Shown here piece after piece: positions 43,935 through 55,207 of a stretch of DNA of 64,000 nt. The number at the start of each line of letters is the position of its first letter. Within the stretch, counting starts at the first letter, position 1. The stretch spans positions 1 through 64,000 of the forward strand of contig NW_026570223.1 in assembly GCF_019649055.1 (NCBI RefSeq), read 5' to 3'. The stretch is from Paramacrobiotus metropolitanus (lineage: Eukaryota > Tardigrada > Eutardigrada > Parachela > Macrobiotidae). The notes beneath the pieces are model-generated. The model did not search any database, had not been told where the DNA came from, and worked only from the letters and a program-made list of their open reading frames with translations. The position numbers were made by a program, and so were the translations under genes.

Positions 43935-45189
43935 CACCCACGGCCATATATCAGTTTTCTAACGAAATTAACTTTTTGTAATCCTAGTTTTGTTATAATC
44001 GCCATCGATCCTTGGCCGTTGGTCATAATTTCACGCAATGAAGCTGAGATTCGCTACGAGTGTACTTTCTACGTACAGTAAATCAAATTAAGTCATCAAG
44101 TTATTGTGCTTGTTGTACGCGAGACGTAGTGTTCTGCTGCATACATTTCGTCAAAACAAACCCCGAGGTATTACATCACACTTTGCCACCACCCACTGAG
44201 AAAATTGCAAAAATGATTGATTTCGCTAGTAAGTATAGATCCCGCGGGAACAACTGTAATCAAGGAGAGCGAGCACTTCAAGGAGAAAACTATTTAGACA
44301 AGGTATGTACCGCTTGTGCCGACAAGCTCGTGATCATTCACGATTAGCGCTTTCAATATACTATATTTGCTTTATGTTCAAGTTTTAGTTTGCTCAATTC
44401 AGACGTTTTGTAATTGTAACATTAATCTTACTCCTTGATAACAAGCTAAAGAATCCCTACGAGTAGTGACATTTTACTTAACCTAAATTATTTTAATATT
44501 TGCTACGAGTGCCTCTATCCGGTCACGGCAAGGCGCAGCCTGGTACACCCAGATGCACGATATTGTCACATGTCCTGCGAGTGCGGACTGTATAGTTCTC
44601 TTCTGTACTCTAATTTTACACGATACAACAATACATTTACTGGGTCACCGTGTAATTATGGGGAAATGGAATTAACCCAATATTTGCCTAACAAATGGAT
44701 ACAAAGTTATTATGAACATAATGAACCTATCCGGTTTCTTCTTAAGACATCGCTGTCGGCTGAAGCCGATGCCTTTCCAGTCACGATCAATATACATACC
44801 TCAAGTTAATTACAGTATTAAAGTTAATAATTACATTAAATAATTGATCCTTTGACGCAAAATGTCACGAGTGAGCAATTTTATTCTTGACACGAGCGGG
44901 GTTTTCGTCAGAATCATAACTGAATATCCGCTTTTAGAAGGTTCACAACACAAATTAGAACTATATTAACGAGAAGAGCCGGCAGCCATCTATAACTAAC
45001 ACTAGCCTATAAAAAATCACCAAGCGATTACATTTGTGCTACTGTTACATTACTGTACATTTGTGTTACCAATATGCACACTGGCATTATGTTGTACGTT
45101 GTAGCATATAAAAATTCTTTTCTGTGTGCGAACTCAGGTCATTGTGTGTGCAAAATGCGTATATAACAAAGGTGAAAGCGCTACTGAGA
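43935..45189. other. Intergenic; core promoter of the 45190 receptor
   Basis: Divergent spacer. A TATAAAA at 45107-45113 would place transcription start near 45135-45140, downstream of the first in-frame ATG of the next gene (45124) and upstream of the one at 45190. No other gene; the short open frames near 44060 and 44570 show no features. Confidence 0.4.
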
Positions 45190-46242
45190 ATGAATAACTT
45201 TACAGCACGTGATAACAATGTTAATCTCACCAGGATTATATCTTTGCCACAGCTTTATATAATATCGGTTGCGAATTTCACCTGGATTCAATGGTTAACC
45301 GTATTCCTCTGCATCATTGCACTCCTCGCCAATGTCGCTCGACTTGCAGCGTATTGCAAAGCCCGCAACTTGATTACACCCTTCCATATTTATGTAAATT
45401 TTCTATTATCCAGCAACGTTGGGATGTCGTTGACTCTGTACAATCCGTTCCTTCCGGCCACCCGAATCGTGATTGCGGAAAACTACCACCAGATCTTCTG
45501 CACCGGGATCCGTTCACTGGCCGTCGCCATGACACCGCTGGCCAATTTGTACCATATGTCCATCGCCCTCAACCGTATATGGGCCATCGCCTGGCCGCTG
45601 TCATACCGCGCCACGCACACTAAGAGAATCGCAGTGTTCTTCTGTACAGGATGGGTGATACTCTGTACGATATTCTCCGCCACGGTCACCACCGTGGATA
45701 CGCTTCTCTATCAGCATAAACTGGACGCGGGAGAGTGTACTTTCCCATCCGATGCGCGATGGATGCCGGTGTATAATAGTATGTTTTTCAGTGTACCGGA
45801 AATCATCATCCTTTGTAGTTATCCGTATTTTGCACTGGTCATGAAGCGGAAGAAGATTTCTCCGTTGAGACGGCTACGGTCTTCCCGGGTTCCAGTGCCG
45901 CAAAGTAAACAGCAAGTACCGGCAACTTACGACTACCGTTACGCGGCCAGTGCGGACAATCAATCGGTGGCTTCGTTCCGTGTGCTATCGCTGATGACGC
46001 TCAGTGTGCTGATCTGCTGGACACCGGCCAACGTGATGTACTTGGCCGGACCGGTCGTGTTTAACAATAGGGCGTTAAATCTCAGCACGCGTCTGTTGAA
46101 GCTAATCCATTCGGCGTTTGACCCACTTATCTTTGCCTTCTCCTGGCCCAGCTGGCGAAGACATCAGGAAGCGCGAAGTATCGCATGGAACACGCAGGTG
46201 CGCCATCATCAAACTTCCAGGATGCCTGCGTCGATTGCATAA
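45190..46242 (+). CDS. Rhodopsin-like 7TM receptor, family B, intact (350 aa)
   Basis: Single exon. The start at 45190 (MNNFTARDNN) is chosen over 45124 because a TATA box at 45107 would put the transcription start between them. It also leaves a sequon-rich N-terminus (NFT, NLT). TM1 follows FTWIQWLTVFLCIIALLANV. The Cys before TM3 (IFCTGIRSL) pairs with ECL2 Cys (GECTFP). The TM3 end is ALNRIWAIAWPLSYR, TM6 has the classic CWTP, and TM7 has DPLIFAFSW where NPxxY is usual. The N/SRIWA core and FTWIQWL block are shared with 47970 and 52669 but not with family A, whose core is NRLWAI. AATAAA at 46294-46299 is a likely poly(A) signal. The ligand is unknown. Confidence 0.88.
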   Translation: MNNFTARDNNVNLTRIISLPQLYIISVANFTWIQWLTVFLCIIALLANVARLAAYCKARNLITPFHIYVNFLLSSNVGMSLTLYNPFLPATRIVIAENYHQIFCTGIRSLAVAMTPLANLYHMSIALNRIWAIAWPLSYRATHTKRIAVFFCTGWVILCTIFSATVTTVDTLLYQHKLDAGECTFPSDARWMPVYNSMFFSVPEIIILCSYPYFALVMKRKKISPLRRLRSSRVPVPQSKQQVPATYDYRYAASADNQSVASFRVLSLMTLSVLICWTPANVMYLAGPVVFNNRALNLSTRLLKLIHSAFDPLIFAFSWPSWRRHQEARSIAWNTQVRHHQTSRMPASIA

Positions 46243-47969
46243 TTGCTGTTATTGTTTATCCCTTGACTAACCCTAATCAACCATATCTGTTTTAATAAAA
46301 TGTTTTATTAATGGGAATTATGCGATTTACAATGCTGGCTGTTAGAGGAGCACACATATTAGAATGCGGAGGTGAGCGTCTGGACAAACCAGCAACCCCA
46401 GTGAATGCATTGTTCATTTCTGAATTTTTTCATGGCAGCTTTTGCTTTGGTGTTGGTGACCATATGGCGCTGTTAAATAAGGTACAGCACAGGTGACCAG
46501 CTGTATCGGGTTTGCGGCTTTGCCCCATTTTGTTGTATAATACGCATTATCCTGTATAATTTACCGTACAACGGCAGGACAAGCGTTTATCGCTGTGAAT
46601 CGCTTGGGGCGCTGGTTGTGGTACGTCATTATTCGAGCAGCGTCAAAGCGATAAAATTAAAGCATAACGTAAATGTGAAGTAAGGTCATTTCCCTCCACG
46701 AGAAATTTAGTGAGGGTGTAGCGAACGGCGATAAGCCGCTGGTGGTATAAAGTACCACTTTTTGTTAACTGTTCAAGAAAAGGGATGACAAGCAGTTTGG
46801 CTCGAACTCAGATATCAGCCTATCACCATAAGAGCGATTCAAGGAACAACGCTCGCGATGAATGAATTCCTGACAATGTCGTCGTATTGAAAATGTTGCG
46901 GTTGCCAGCGAAATGGCTCAAAAATATCGTAGCATTAACGAGTGCATCTAAAGCAGCCCGGCAGCAAACCCTCAACTCTCGCCCGGAACGCTCAGGCGGC
47001 GACAAGGAAACCTGAATAAAGTACCTTGATTCCTTCCCCAGATGCGAGTAGAAAAGAGGGGAGCCTGGTTGATCGAATTAACCAGGCTGCCAGTCTGCGT
47101 GCAGACTTACCGGTATATTCTCGGTGGCAGGGATTGCTGCTGCTGCTCGGTGCGGCTAATCAAACACCGTTGTGCCAGACATCGATGCAACAAGAATTGC
47201 GGGATGTTTCCGTCAGTTTATTGGAAACAAAAAACGTACAATATGCGAGCTCGCTTCGGCTATCACAGTATGGCCGGGCTTCTTTGACCATAATAAGAAC
47301 ACTTCGACCGTGCAAAATACTCAAGAAAGGTTAGTGAAAAAGGCCCGCCAAATTACGGCACAATCTGAGCTAGATATGTACAAAATAAACAATATGCTAG
47401 TCATCTTGTAACAGAGCAAAGCTAATTAGATTTCGCGATAACTTAACGCCCGACAAAGGCTTCCAGTTTTCCAGTTAGACGTAGTAACCTTGTCTGAAGA
47501 ACTGCTGTTCAGCATCGGAGGAGATTGTTGGGAGAACATTTTTCGTAATTAAATTGGGAAATTCAAATTTCCCTTCTTCAGTGGTCAACTAATTGCTTTT
47601 CTTCTTGCTTAAACAAAATAATTGCTGTACGTGTAATAATGTAATTGCATCACGTGTGGATGACATATACCCGGTACACAGTAAATTAAATCCACCCGCC
47701 AAGGCGTTTATCACACGTTGTAATACTGGAATTACTTCTCGATCTTTTCGTTACTCCAAATATTCCATGTTCAGCCCACTTTTTTTAAAATCCAGCTTTA
47801 TACAGCGTACAAATATAATGCAATAAACTTAAAAATCTACAATATAATTACTATCAATAATATTCGTACCAAAATGTGCCAAATGATTTCAAAACTAGAG
47901 CACATGTACATCAAAACAGCGCTACATGACATAGTATCGGTAAAATATGTAAACAACAGTCATGCTTCG
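46243..47969. other. Intergenic, no gene seen
   Basis: Convergent spacer of 1.7 kb. It starts with the AATAAA of the plus-strand receptor. Overlapping open frames near 47026-47411 (up to 102 codons in three frames) have no recognisable domain and no clear preferred frame. No repeat or RNA gene found. Confidence 0.35.
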
Positions 47970-49436
47970 CTAATGACGCCCTGTTTTTGTGCTCATCGAC
48001 AAGGCTCTTGATCGGTGATCTTTGCGCCAGCCCGGTAATGTGAAAATGAAAATCACCGGATTAAGACAGGAGTGAACCAACTTCAGAATGCGCGTACTTA
48101 GATTTAGCGCACGGTTACTGTACAGCACCGGCCCCACGGCATACATGACAACACCGGGTGTCCAGCAGACGAGCACACTCAGACTCATTAGCGTCAGAAC
48201 TAAAAACGACGCGGTTGATTGGTTATTACCATGATAATGACTGGCTTTCTGGTCCTTGACGGTTAAATCCGGATTTGATTTTACGCGATTAGTAGCCGAT
48301 ACATGTGCCCGCTGAATTTTCTTAGCGATAAAGTACGGACAGCATACAATAATAACCAATTCCGGTGTAATAAAAAAAAGGCAGTTCTGTACCAACGGCC
48401 ATTGCGCCTGGTACGGGAAATTGCAGTAGACACTGTCCATTTGTCGACCATAATTATGTTAATATGTCCATAGTGGTGACTTGCAGCGAAGACAATGGAC
48501 GTCAGCAGTCCTCCGAAGCAGAACAATTTAGCCACACGTTTCGTGTGACGCACGCGGTATGATAGCGGCCAAGCAATGGCCCAAATGCGGTTGAGCGCGA
48601 CATACATGTGGGAGGGACACTGGTAAAAGCGGTGGAATAAGAGTCGCCAGGAAACGAGTGACGCCACAAAAAACTGGGTGGTACGCCAACGGTACAACAC
48701 TTTTACTGGCAAATACAAATGGATTATACATTAATACAGACATAATCACGTTGTACACGAGAAGTGTTATTACGTAAATATGGAACGGTGTCAGGAGGTG
48801 TCTGGTGCGATAATACAGAAAGAGAAGGACAAGGTTGCCGGTCAGCGTTATAATGCAGAAAACCAAGCTGAGCCATTGTATCCATGTAAAACTGCGCATA
48901 ATATCCGTTAAGGATTGTTCCCAGTGTGTATAGTTGGTATACCATAATTATCGAATTTGCACCCCTGGGGTGCAAATAGTTCAAACGTCCTGGAGGAGGG
49001 GGGCTTATTTTGGGGAGGGGGCGTTATTTCGGGGGGTGGTACTATTTTTCAAACAGCATTTTTTCGAGGGGGCCGTTGTTTTTCAAACAACTGCTCATCC
49101 CGTTCTATTGATACTGAACGCAGTAGATACCGGTATTTGCAATTTCACAACCTTACGAGCAGCATTCCGAAGCCTCGCACCACATTATTTTTGTGACGTT
49201 TGTCTGTTTATTCATTAAATCATAACAATTATTAGGAAGCAATTTGCGGTATATCTATTTTGTTGCGCTTAACATTTAATAACGCCCCCGGGCGGTAAAT
49301 TCGGGGGGAGGCGCTATTTTTCAAACGGGTTGTGGGAGGGGGGCTTATTACGGAGGGGGGCCTTATTACGGGGGGAGGTGCAAATTCGATAATTACGGTA
49401 ATCTGATGTGAAATTCGAGTAAGTGCTGCGGTTCAT
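47970..49436 (-). pseudogene. Rhodopsin-like receptor, family B, disabled and split by a MITE
   Basis: TM1-TM3 (48899 down; FTWIQWLSLVFCIITLTGN, NPFVFASKSVVP), TM3-TM4 (ALNRIWAIAWPLSYR) and TM5-TM7 (ITPELVIIVCCPYFI, CWTPGVVMYAVGPV, NPVIFIF) lie in three frames, so there are at least two frameshifts. Upstream of 48899 the frame continues with YTNYTHWEQSLTDIM, homologous to the N-terminus of the 52669 gene, until the inverted-repeat element at 48945. Beyond that element (49436) an ATG opens MNRSTYSNFTSDYRN, a plausible N-terminus with sequons. So the element appears to have landed in the N-terminal codons. TM7 still reads NPVIF, closer to NPxxY than the intact sisters. Confidence 0.8.
48945..49395. 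mobile_element. MITE-like element with short inverted repeats and G-rich interior
   Basis: Ends are TAATTATCGAATTTGCACC (48945-48963) and its exact reverse complement (49377-49395). Inside, G-run blocks such as GGGGGGCTTATT and GGGGGGAGG recur in both halves on the plus strand (near 48995-49040 and 49300-49380), next to repeated TATTTTTCAAAC words. No coding capacity. It sits in the 5' coding part of the receptor pseudogene. Multiple G-runs of 4-6 could form quadruplexes. Confidence 0.85.
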
Positions 49437-52400
49437 AATTCCTAAAATTGCGTTCAACATGGGGTACTTTTTTCTAATTCGACATCAGTGAAAATTGGGG
49501 AGCAGCTGATTAACGTAACGTATAGGTTTGATAGATTTGGAGCATTTGATTAACGTATAGGTTTTAGAAAACTGGTTTAACAAAACTTACCCAGATTCGG
49601 TATTCTTGGCAACTAAGGGGGATAATAATTATTGAAAACTGATCCCAGCATTACCAAGTAAAAGTGGGTTGCCAGTTGGATGCGCTGAATCGCAAAATTA
49701 ATTACTTGTATGCCTCCGCGAACGGAATAGCGACATCTATCAAGAAAGCCAGAGTCTGTGCAGAATAGAAACCCACTATGACCGAGCTCACGGTCGACGG
49801 AACTTCACGTGACGTAAATTAGCTGACTTAATTGAGTCGGTAACTTATGGCCATGAGCAACATGTTTGTAGTGGAAGTACTGCATACCGGAAACTCTTTT
49901 ATGATGTTCAAAAATCAAACCCTTTTATGATGGGGAGTGAGCACAACAACTGCATACCAGTTTACCCGGGTCCTTTCCCGGGTCATTTAAAGCTCTTTAC
50001 AAATATTTTGCTGATATAATCTGTGGGTGGAAAAAAATGCTGTTTACGTTACCGCGTCACTGCATTCTGATTTCAATTATTGTCGCGTAATTACACCTCG
50101 ACAGATACCTGTGTAAATTTGCGTGCTCATAGCATGAATGAAGTGCAGTATTGTTGCTTGATCTGCCTGTTTTTCAGGCTCATGTACTACAATTTAGAAG
50201 GAACTGGTAGTCTGGTACCCTTGGGAAACACCCCGGTTTTTCTGCGTGTAACTGCAGTTGCAAAGGAAATCTGTCCACGGAGAACATCCCAACTTGTTCT
50301 ATATACTTCTATTGCGATTTTAACTGAAAGACGGAGAGCCAATAAACCAAACGAATGAGTACGAATTACAAATTTGTATCTTTAGTTTGTGCGCGCTAAA
50401 GTATGTACCAGTTCAATATTGTAGGCGTGAAATGTACAAGGCCATTGGCTCCTGGTTGCCATGATTGAGCTGTTATGCATTTGGAAGTCCAAAGCCGGAA
50501 AGTACCTTAAAAAGTTTCCCTTATTTGCATTTTTAGAGAATCGTACGATAGTAAAAACCAGAATACATCAGTATTTGATTGACAGTTTGTGCATAAACCA
50601 AGTCCGTAACCGGGCGGCGCTCGCGCATATCATTACCGAAGAATAGCACACATACGATTATCACCGCGAAAATGAGCGTATTATAAGTACAATCAAGTAC
50701 TCTCACACTAGAGTCTAGTGTAAGAAGGACTGTTAACCAACCGTTTGACGTCATCACTCTCGCATACACGGGAGGGCGGCTGCCATGGTGACAGATGCGC
50801 GTTTTTCACAGTTTTTGTCAGTTTTCTCAGCCAATTTCTCTTCTCTTCTACTTTAGCCCCCGAAATAAAGGTTTCTATATTCAATATGATCTTTTAAAAA
50901 TATCAGGAAGCTTTTGATGAGAAAGAAACTTCAGAATATCTATTAAAAGGGACAACAAAGTCTGTGGGACTATGGTAAGCATTTGCCCAGCAGTGCTTTC
51001 TGTATGCGACAGTGATGACGTAGTCGACCGTTGTACAGCAGTTCCCAGTCCTTCTAGCTCTAGTAAGTTCTTGGTACAATACACTTCCTTGCAATCCAAG
51101 CCGTAAAGTGCCGGTTCAGTAACGAAATTTACGGGCGGACAATGCGTCCAGTAATTTAACAAGAGTTTAAGGGTGGAATTTCATATTACATTGACCTGTG
51201 AGTGTTGATAAGCTACTTGGATAAACAATGTCGAAAACTGGACCAGGCAGTTGTACGGGTCAGGAATGAGAGAACAAAAAACGACACCGTAGAACTTTTA
51301 TTCACGGCTTCGCGGTTACTGCTGAGCGTGAAGTTAACGGCTGGAGTGTTTTAATATTAATCCGAGTACGGCCTGCTGCCTGCTGTCTTTCACTGCTGGA
51401 GCTGGAGCAACGATGTGGCCATTGTGTATAGCAGTGCTGTTTAAAGTGTGGTTCGAAGCCAAATTTTGACGGCCATCAACTTGACGGACCTAACTTTCGG
51501 ACGATGTCCGGGTATGTGGTTATACTCCACAAGTCAGTCACGTGCAATGTGACGGAGATGGGGAAGTGTTCATAGTTGCGAAATTTCATCAGTTCCGTGA
51601 GATGTGACGGCCTTAAAGCCGAGTATAAATAGGCCGTAAGTACTGCGGTTCATTACCAAAACAACATTCAGCATATACAGCGGTCTTTCCTGGATGGGCC
51701 GTTATGCTGTGCGTGTGGGTTAATAAATGCATTTCACACCATGTGGAAATCCATATTTGATATCTTTGGTAATTAGTGCAGAATCAGATATAACTAAAAT
51801 ATTGCCGCATCCATTGCAGCATTTTTGGACAAGATAAGGCAGGTCGGCAGGATGAGCTGAATCTCCAGTTTCCATCAGCACTTGTATGTCGCCGTCAGCG
51901 GAATAGCAATCGCATCCACACGGACGAGAGAAGATATCGATACTATAGTTGAATGTATCTCTTATTTGTTTGTGCAGTATATGCGAGACATAACAGATTA
52001 TGGACCAGCACCAAATGCTACGGAAACTGTTTATTAAACTGTAATCAGTTATACGGAATGCAAAAGCGAAAAGCCGGAAAGTTCCGCGAAACTCATTTTC
52101 TGTGAAAATCCTCTGCTGCCGAAAACTGGAATATGTCGGTATAAGTCAAATACAATCTATGCCGCAAGTTGTAATATTAGCCACGGACGTCCCATGTTTT
52201 TGCTGCTAGTAACAGATTTATTGTGTACTGGTAGAATTTTATATTAATGCATATGTATTTGTAGAAAGGGTGCTTTGATTAATAATGGAAATTACTTTAT
52301 ACACCAAAAAATGTCAGGGTAGTGTACAGTGTACACCATGGCGCAGTTCAAGTATTCGTGTCGTCAGTTACTCGTCCCGTATTTTTAAGCGCGTTTTTTA

Positions 52401-52668
52401 CTAGTATTACTTTGCTTTTACAAAACATATCTAGGACATTTAAATCTATACGAAATGTCCGTACATGGATAAAAGACCAAAACCATCTAAATTAATCCTA
52501 GATCACAGGCTGATCTCAAGCAAAGCATTGATCATGCCACAACGTAAAGCGATTTGAAGAAGTCGATGTTACAGAAGAAGGTCACCAATCTAAAAGATTC
52601 TTCGTAATGAAAGCGTCTAAAACACCGGAAAAGTGTATTGACGCCAAAAACAGACCCCAGTGTATGCC
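49396..52668. other. Intergenic; carries a 5' relic of another family B receptor
   Basis: No complete gene in 3.3 kb. On the minus strand an ATG at 51653 begins MNRSTY, the same six residues as the N-terminus inferred at 49436. The sequence upstream of both also matches in blocks: GATG(C/A)GCTGAATC and CTTGTATG followed by AACGGAATAGC / AGCGGAATAGC, at about 49680-49735 and 51852-51915. So 51630-51950 is the 5' flank and first codons of a lost receptor copy. Other short open frames (near 50080, 50533 and 50881) show nothing. Confidence 0.5.
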
Positions 52669-53685
52669 TTATTGCTTCGTTCCTGTAGCTTGCGATAAGG
52701 TTCTGCTTTGCTGCTCGCTTCGCCAACCTGGCCACGAGAAAACAAATATGAAGGGATCCAAGCAGGAATGAATCAACTTTAGAGTACGCGTGCTTAAATA
52801 CACCGTACGATTGGTGAGCAATACCGATCCAGCCGCATAAACAACATTACTAGGCGTCCAGCAGATGAGCACACTAATGGTCATGAGTGAAAGAACCAGA
52901 AACGACGCCGTTGACTGTTTGGAGATAGGATTACGATTGTTGCTAACGGTTACATTCACAGCCGTAGTAGCTCCCGCCCGATTATGATCAAGTATTTTTC
53001 GCCTTTTGAGCTTCGTCATAATGAAGTAAAGATAGCAAAGCATTATAACTACTTCCGGTAGCATATAAGCCAGGATGTTCTGAACCAATGGCCACTCAGC
53101 CTGGCTTCGAAAGCTACAGTGTGTGCTGTCTAACTGGTCAGGATATATTAGCGCATCCACGGTGGTGACAATGGCGGCAAAGACGACAGCCGCTAGGAGA
53201 GTGCTGAAGCATAAAACTTTGGCCAACCGTTTGGTGTGCTGATGGCGGTAGCTTAATGGTCTGGCCATGGCCCAGATCCGGCTAAGAGCGATAAACATAT
53301 GGCATAACGGGACCAGCGGTGGAATGGCCGTAGCTAGATAGCGAAGACCGCTGCAAAATATTGGATGGTAGGCTTCCGGTACCACACTCTTACTGGCAAA
53401 GACGAACGGATTATACAGCAACACCGACATTATCACGTTGGTTAGCAGAAGAGCGATGACGTAGAATTGAAACGGTGTCAGCAAATTCCGGGTGCGATAA
53501 TACAGGAACAGTAAGCCGCCGTTGCCGCATAAGGTTATGATACAAAATACCAAGCTAAGCCACTGTATCCATGTGAAGCCAAAAATCCCGTCGGATGACT
53601 GTCGCCACTGTGCTTGTGGGCTGCTGCTGTGATAACAACTATTGGAATTTATTTGGTCTGTGAAGTTATCCATTGCCGATACCAT
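52669..53685 (-). CDS. Rhodopsin-like 7TM receptor, family B, intact (338 aa)
   Basis: Single exon. ATGs at 53685 and, four codons on, 53673 (MDNFTDQ) are both possible; the second gives the shorter sequon-led N-terminus. TM1 follows GFTWIQWLSLVFCIITLCGN. The TM2 end reads LLYNPFVFASKSVVP. The Cys before TM3 and the ECL2 Cys (STHCSF) are present. The TM3 end is ALSRIWAMARPLSYR, so the DRY Asp position is Ser here and Asn in the 45190 gene. TM6 has CWTP and TM7 DPFIFVFSW. The third intracellular loop is basic (KLKRRKILDHNR), as expected for G-protein contact. Closest relative: the split pseudogene at 47970-49436. Confidence 0.88.
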   Translation of the reverse strand: MVSAMDNFTDQINSNSCYHSSSPQAQWRQSSDGIFGFTWIQWLSLVFCIITLCGNGGLLFLYYRTRNLLTPFQFYVIALLLTNVIMSVLLYNPFVFASKSVVPEAYHPIFCSGLRYLATAIPPLVPLCHMFIALSRIWAMARPLSYRHQHTKRLAKVLCFSTLLAAVVFAAIVTTVDALIYPDQLDSTHCSFRSQAEWPLVQNILAYMLPEVVIMLCYLYFIMTKLKRRKILDHNRAGATTAVNVTVSNNRNPISKQSTASFLVLSLMTISVLICWTPSNVVYAAGSVLLTNRTVYLSTRTLKLIHSCLDPFIFVFSWPGWRSEQQSRTLSQATGTKQ

Positions 53686-55207
53686 TGAAACTTCTCATAA
53701 GGCGTTAGGAATTTTCAGTATAACTGCCGAACACAATTCTGATCGCGCGCCGCCTAATGAATCGCTGAAAGAAAAGGTGCTACTAGTTTGAACTTTAATA
53801 CGTAGATGATACGTACGTGGGACACCACCATATTATTAAAATTCCTGGTGATTAGCGGACTTATAGTCCGTGCTTCGTAATATCAGGCGCAGCCTAATGT
53901 AGTAAGACCGCTGACATTTCGAAGACATCCGTCAGTTTCGGATTTCTGTCCCTCATGCACGGATTAGTTCCGTCCGTGGTACGATGACTTGGTAAAGTAA
54001 TCTACATAGAATCATGCATACGTGCACCTACTTACATTGGTGTTATATGCTGTAAATGTATCAAATGCTAACGGAATTTAAATTTAGCGGTCATGCATCG
54101 TGCTTGATCTGAAAAGCAATAATGCAATGCTAATTCCTTTCAGTATAAAAAAATCCCAGAACATAAATCTTCGCCTACAGCCTTAACATTAAAATAATTT
54201 CCGGCACTTTACATAATTAAATCTAAGCATGGTCATCGTACGCTCATCAACGTGGCCTTCGCTCGTTTGGCTTGTCTGTTTGTATAAAGCAGATCGCAGA
54301 TTGTTTGTTACCTGACGTGCGATTGTCGCTGTAAATGGTTGGAATGTTTTTGTCCCATCTCAGTCCAGCATGCTAAAACTATGCTCACCGTATTAGCATG
54401 TTAAAGATGCGTGTTAAAGGTGAGATTTGCACCGGTATTCATTGTACTTGTTGAGAAACGCTATATTACACAAAATCTAGCGAATCACGGTATTCCACAG
54501 CAATTGCCATGGTTAGCATAACAAAGGAGACATCAAGGCAAGAATTTAATGACGTAAGGCAAAAACAGTACGAGTACAATAAAATGATTTATTTCGGATT
54601 TCGGATTCGTCTCTTCTACGTCGACCGGATAACCACATTGGATTCTTCAAGGTTCCAGAAAGGGATTCCAGAGTTTCCAGGATATAAGATTTCCACTCCG
54701 GGTTCTTCACTGCAGCAGATTGAGATACACAGTCACTCTACCGATGTTGTCGTGGTCGGTAGCGGCAATAAAAAGGTCAGTGTCGCAAAACCTTACTTAT
54801 CGTTTGTGAACAGGAAAGCCACGGGACACGGATCGTATTCGTCTTGACGTATCGCCGTACTCTTTCCTATACACAACAGTACCGGTAAATATCCACACTC
54901 CTTAGCCGGGGCTCCAGCATGCTTGATATCAATCACTCCTGTCAATAACGGATGAGCGGTGATCTCGCCACATTAACTAAGTACTTAAATGTCGATCCAG
55001 TTACTAGTGTGCCCTTTGAGGATCGCAATCCAAACCTATGCACGTTTGTACTCGGTGTATTGACACTACGTCGCCATCGCATCCAACTGCAAATTTTCTG
55101 CAGGTGCATTTCTTCTGTTATAATTTCTAATCCATCTTGTATTTCTATCTCTAACAAAAAACTTTGAACAAGCGGACGAGGAACACTCATATATACGAAT
55201 ACGGAAA
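53686..55207. other. Intergenic, divergent promoter region
   Basis: Lies between a minus-strand receptor and the plus-strand GR-like gene at 55208. One open frame of 112 codons (54509-54847) has an ATG in CCATGG context but no domain, membrane segment or homologue in the window. I leave it uncalled. Confidence 0.35.

Noticed and set aside
47026-47411. Overlapping open frames of 79-102 codons
   Set aside because: Three frames open together over the same stretch, none with features, which suggests a local lack of stops and not a gene.
51624-51632. TATAAATAG as a plus-strand TATA box for an unknown gene
   Set aside because: The same stretch reads on the minus strand within the codons following MNRSTY of a receptor relic, and no plus-strand gene follows.
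54509-54847. 112-codon open frame with ATG in CCATGG context
   Set aside because: No domain, no membrane segment, no paralogue in the window and an unremarkable codon pattern. Could be chance.
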